Shown here: positions 5,113 to 6,493 of the stretch, in pieces | Numbering within the stretch: the first letter of the stretch is position 1 | Layout: each line of letters begins with the position of its first letter | Source: an uncultured Flavobacteriaceae bacterium | GTDB lineage: Bacteria; Bacteroidota; Bacteroidia; Flavobacteriales; Flavobacteriaceae | Length of the DNA stretch: 6,493 bases | Assembly: GCA_938018045.1 (NCBI GenBank) | Contig: CALIIP010000102.1 | Location: forward strand, 1-6,493 | Direction: 5' to 3' | The notes under the pieces: model-generated | What the model was told of the DNA's origin: nothing | The model's input: the letters and a program-made list of their open reading frames with translations, nothing else | The model's database searches: none | Made by a program: the position numbers and the translations under genes

Positions 5113-6318
5113 ATGAAGATAGGTATTATCAAAGAGCGAAAAAATCCGCCAGATAAAAGAGTTGTTTTTTCTCCAGATGCATGTAAAGAATTATTAGAAA
5201 AATATTCTGGATTAGAAATTAAAGTTGAGAGTTCTGATGTTCGTTTTTTTACTGATGATGCTTATAAAAAAGTTGGAATAACTGTTACTGATGATGTAAG
5301 TGATTGTGATGTTTTACTTGGTGTAAAAGAAGTTCCTGTTGATGCATTAATACCAAATAAAAAATATTTTTTCTTTTCGCACACCATCAAAAAACAACCT
5401 TATAATCGTAAATTATTAAAGGCATTTCTTGATAAGAATATTTCGTTTTTCGATCACGAAACAATTATAAAATCAAATGGCGCAAGATTAATCGGTTTTG
5501 GTAGATATGCAGGATTAGTAGGTGCTTACAATGGTTTTAGAGCATTAGGGTTGAGAGATAAATTGTTCAATTTACCTAAAGTTGAATCCTTGAATGATCT
5601 TAATGAAGTTAAAATCGAGTTAGACAAAATAACGTTACCAAATATCAAAATTTTGCTTTCTGGTACAGGAAAAGTTGCGCAAGGCGCAAAAGAAATTTTA
5701 GATCATCTAAAAATAAAAGAAGTAAGTGATGCATTGTATTTAACATCAAAGTTTACCGAACCAGTTTATTGTATGGTTGATGTGATGGAATACAGTAAGC
5801 GAACTGACGGTAAAGTAGGAGATAGGTTCAAATTTTATAAAGATCCGAGCGGTTACGAAAGCAATTTTATGCCGTATGCCAAAGAGACAGATTTTTTTAT
5901 TGCAGGTCATTTTTATGGAACAGGTGCACCATATTTATTTACAAGAGAAGATGCGAAATCAACCGATTTTAATATAAATCTTATTTCAGATATTTCTTGT
6001 GATGTTGATGGACCAGTTGCGAGCACGCTTCGTGCTTCAACAATTGCTGACCCTTTTTATGGATATGATCCAAAAACAGAAAAAGAAGTACCTTTTGATG
6101 ATAAAAATGCTATAACTGTTATGGCTGTTGATAATTTACCTTGCGAATTACCTAAAGATGCAAGCGAAGGTTTTGGAGAAATGTTTATGAAAAATGTCAT
6201 TCCTTCATTCTTTGATGATGATAAAAGTGGAATTCTAGAAAGAGCACAAATGACTGAAAACGGTAAACTGACAGCACGCTTTTCATATTTACAAGATTAT
6301 GTAGAAGGAAAAGAATAA
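5113..6318 (+). CDS. Saccharopine dehydrogenase / lysine-ketoglutarate reductase-like (LYS1 fold) oxidoreductase
   Basis: The 401-residue product belongs to the alanine dehydrogenase / transhydrogenase N-domain fold and resembles fungal LYS1 and the reductase half of animal and plant AASS. Those enzymes interconvert lysine plus 2-oxoglutarate and saccharopine with NAD(P)H. Visible are KERKNPPDKRVVFSP (7-21), LGVKEVP (69-75, Lys72) and FFSHTIK (87-93, His90). These two residues align with the catalytic pair Lys77/His96 of yeast LYS1. Also present are IGFGRYAGLVGAYNG (127-141), the Rossmann loop SGTGKVAQG (183-191), ISDISCDVDGP (291-301), and VDNLPCELPKDASEGFG (339-355), like the C-terminal block of LYS1/AASS. 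The saccharopine-cleaving half of AASS is absent. Start: ATG 5113 gives the family-like MKIGIIKERK; ATG 5104 adds three residues. The exact reaction is unproven. It overlaps the next gene by one base. Confidence 0.85.
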   Translation: MKIGIIKERKNPPDKRVVFSPDACKELLEKYSGLEIKVESSDVRFFTDDAYKKVGITVTDDVSDCDVLLGVKEVPVDALIPNKKYFFFSHTIKKQPYNRKLLKAFLDKNISFFDHETIIKSNGARLIGFGRYAGLVGAYNGFRALGLRDKLFNLPKVESLNDLNEVKIELDKITLPNIKILLSGTGKVAQGAKEILDHLKIKEVSDALYLTSKFTEPVYCMVDVMEYSKRTDGKVGDRFKFYKDPSGYESNFMPYAKETDFFIAGHFYGTGAPYLFTREDAKSTDFNINLISDISCDVDGPVASTLRASTIADPFYGYDPKTEKEVPFDDKNAITVMAVDNLPCELPKDASEGFGEMFMKNVIPSFFDDDKSGILERAQMTENGKLTARFSYLQDYVEGKE

Positions 6319-6493
6319 TGCTTCAAGACAAACAATTTTTAATAGACTTAGCCAACACAAAAATGCCTTATGGTAAATTTAAAGGCAGAGATTTAATTGA
6401 TTTGCCAGAACATTATATTGTTTGGTATCATGCAAAAGGATTTCCGAAGGGAAAACTAGGAATGATGCTTGGTTTGGTTTATGAATTGAAATT
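6318..6493 (+). CDS. DUF3820-type small protein, N-terminal part (cut by window edge)
   Basis: The ATG overlaps the stop of the preceding dehydrogenase (TAATG), so the two are probably co-translated. The 58 visible codons begin MLQDKQFLIDLANTKMPYGK and include MPYGKFKGRDLIDLPEHYIVWYHAKGFPKGKLG (residues 16-48). This MPYGK-(Y/F)-KGR, LP..Y..W pattern is what I know from DUF3820 proteins, short conserved proteins of about 70 residues with no settled biochemical role. No signal peptide or membrane segment is visible. The coupling to an amino-acid dehydrogenase gives no firm functional hint. Confidence 0.8.
   Translation, partial: MLQDKQFLIDLANTKMPYGKFKGRDLIDLPEHYIVWYHAKGFPKGKLGMMLGLVYELK

Overview
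The window looks like chromosome from a low-GC member of the Bacteroidota, most likely Flavobacteriaceae. The evidence is the strong A+T bias, the lack of clear Shine-Dalgarno sequences, the phylum-type promoter pattern (TTTG, 19 bases, TAnnTTTG-like), a tmRNA with tag GENNYALAA, and an arginine gene order (acetyltransferase, argG, argC, proC, argD-type aminotransferase) that I recall as typical of that group. No similarity search was possible, so the taxon is an inference.

Bases 1-4089 (minus strand, read right to left) hold the upstream part of an arginine-biosynthesis operon: a GNAT acetyltransferase with a cysteine-rich C-terminal segment, argG, argC, proC, and the first 109 codons of an argD-like aminotransferase that runs off the left edge. 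The junctions argG/argC and proC/aminotransferase are 4-base ATGA overlaps. The other two junctions, before argG and before proC, each carry a copy of the same ~65-base leader (about 89% identical), ending exactly at the start codon and containing tiny ORFs. The operon thus reads as GNAT, then [leader-argG-argC], then [leader-proC-argD...]. The argC-proC gap also holds a 68-base palindromic element of the TGTCATTCC type.

Bases 4090-4543 are AT-rich and without a supported gene. Bases 4544-4982 hold a complete tmRNA gene (ssrA, minus strand) with its hairpin terminator. About 100 bases then separate the tmRNA from a divergent plus-strand unit; this gap contains a likely promoter for each direction.

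Bases 5113-6493 (plus strand) encode a LYS1/lysine-ketoglutarate-reductase-like dehydrogenase and, overlapping it by one base, the start of a DUF3820-type small protein.

Most of the window is core metabolism and translation quality control. I see no defence system, phage or new mobile system. The points most worth following are the duplicated leader with its mini-ORFs, the GNAT protein as a candidate for the acylating first step of arginine synthesis, the altered active-site loop of the ProC protein, and a eukaryote-like saccharopine-family enzyme standing alone in a bacterium.
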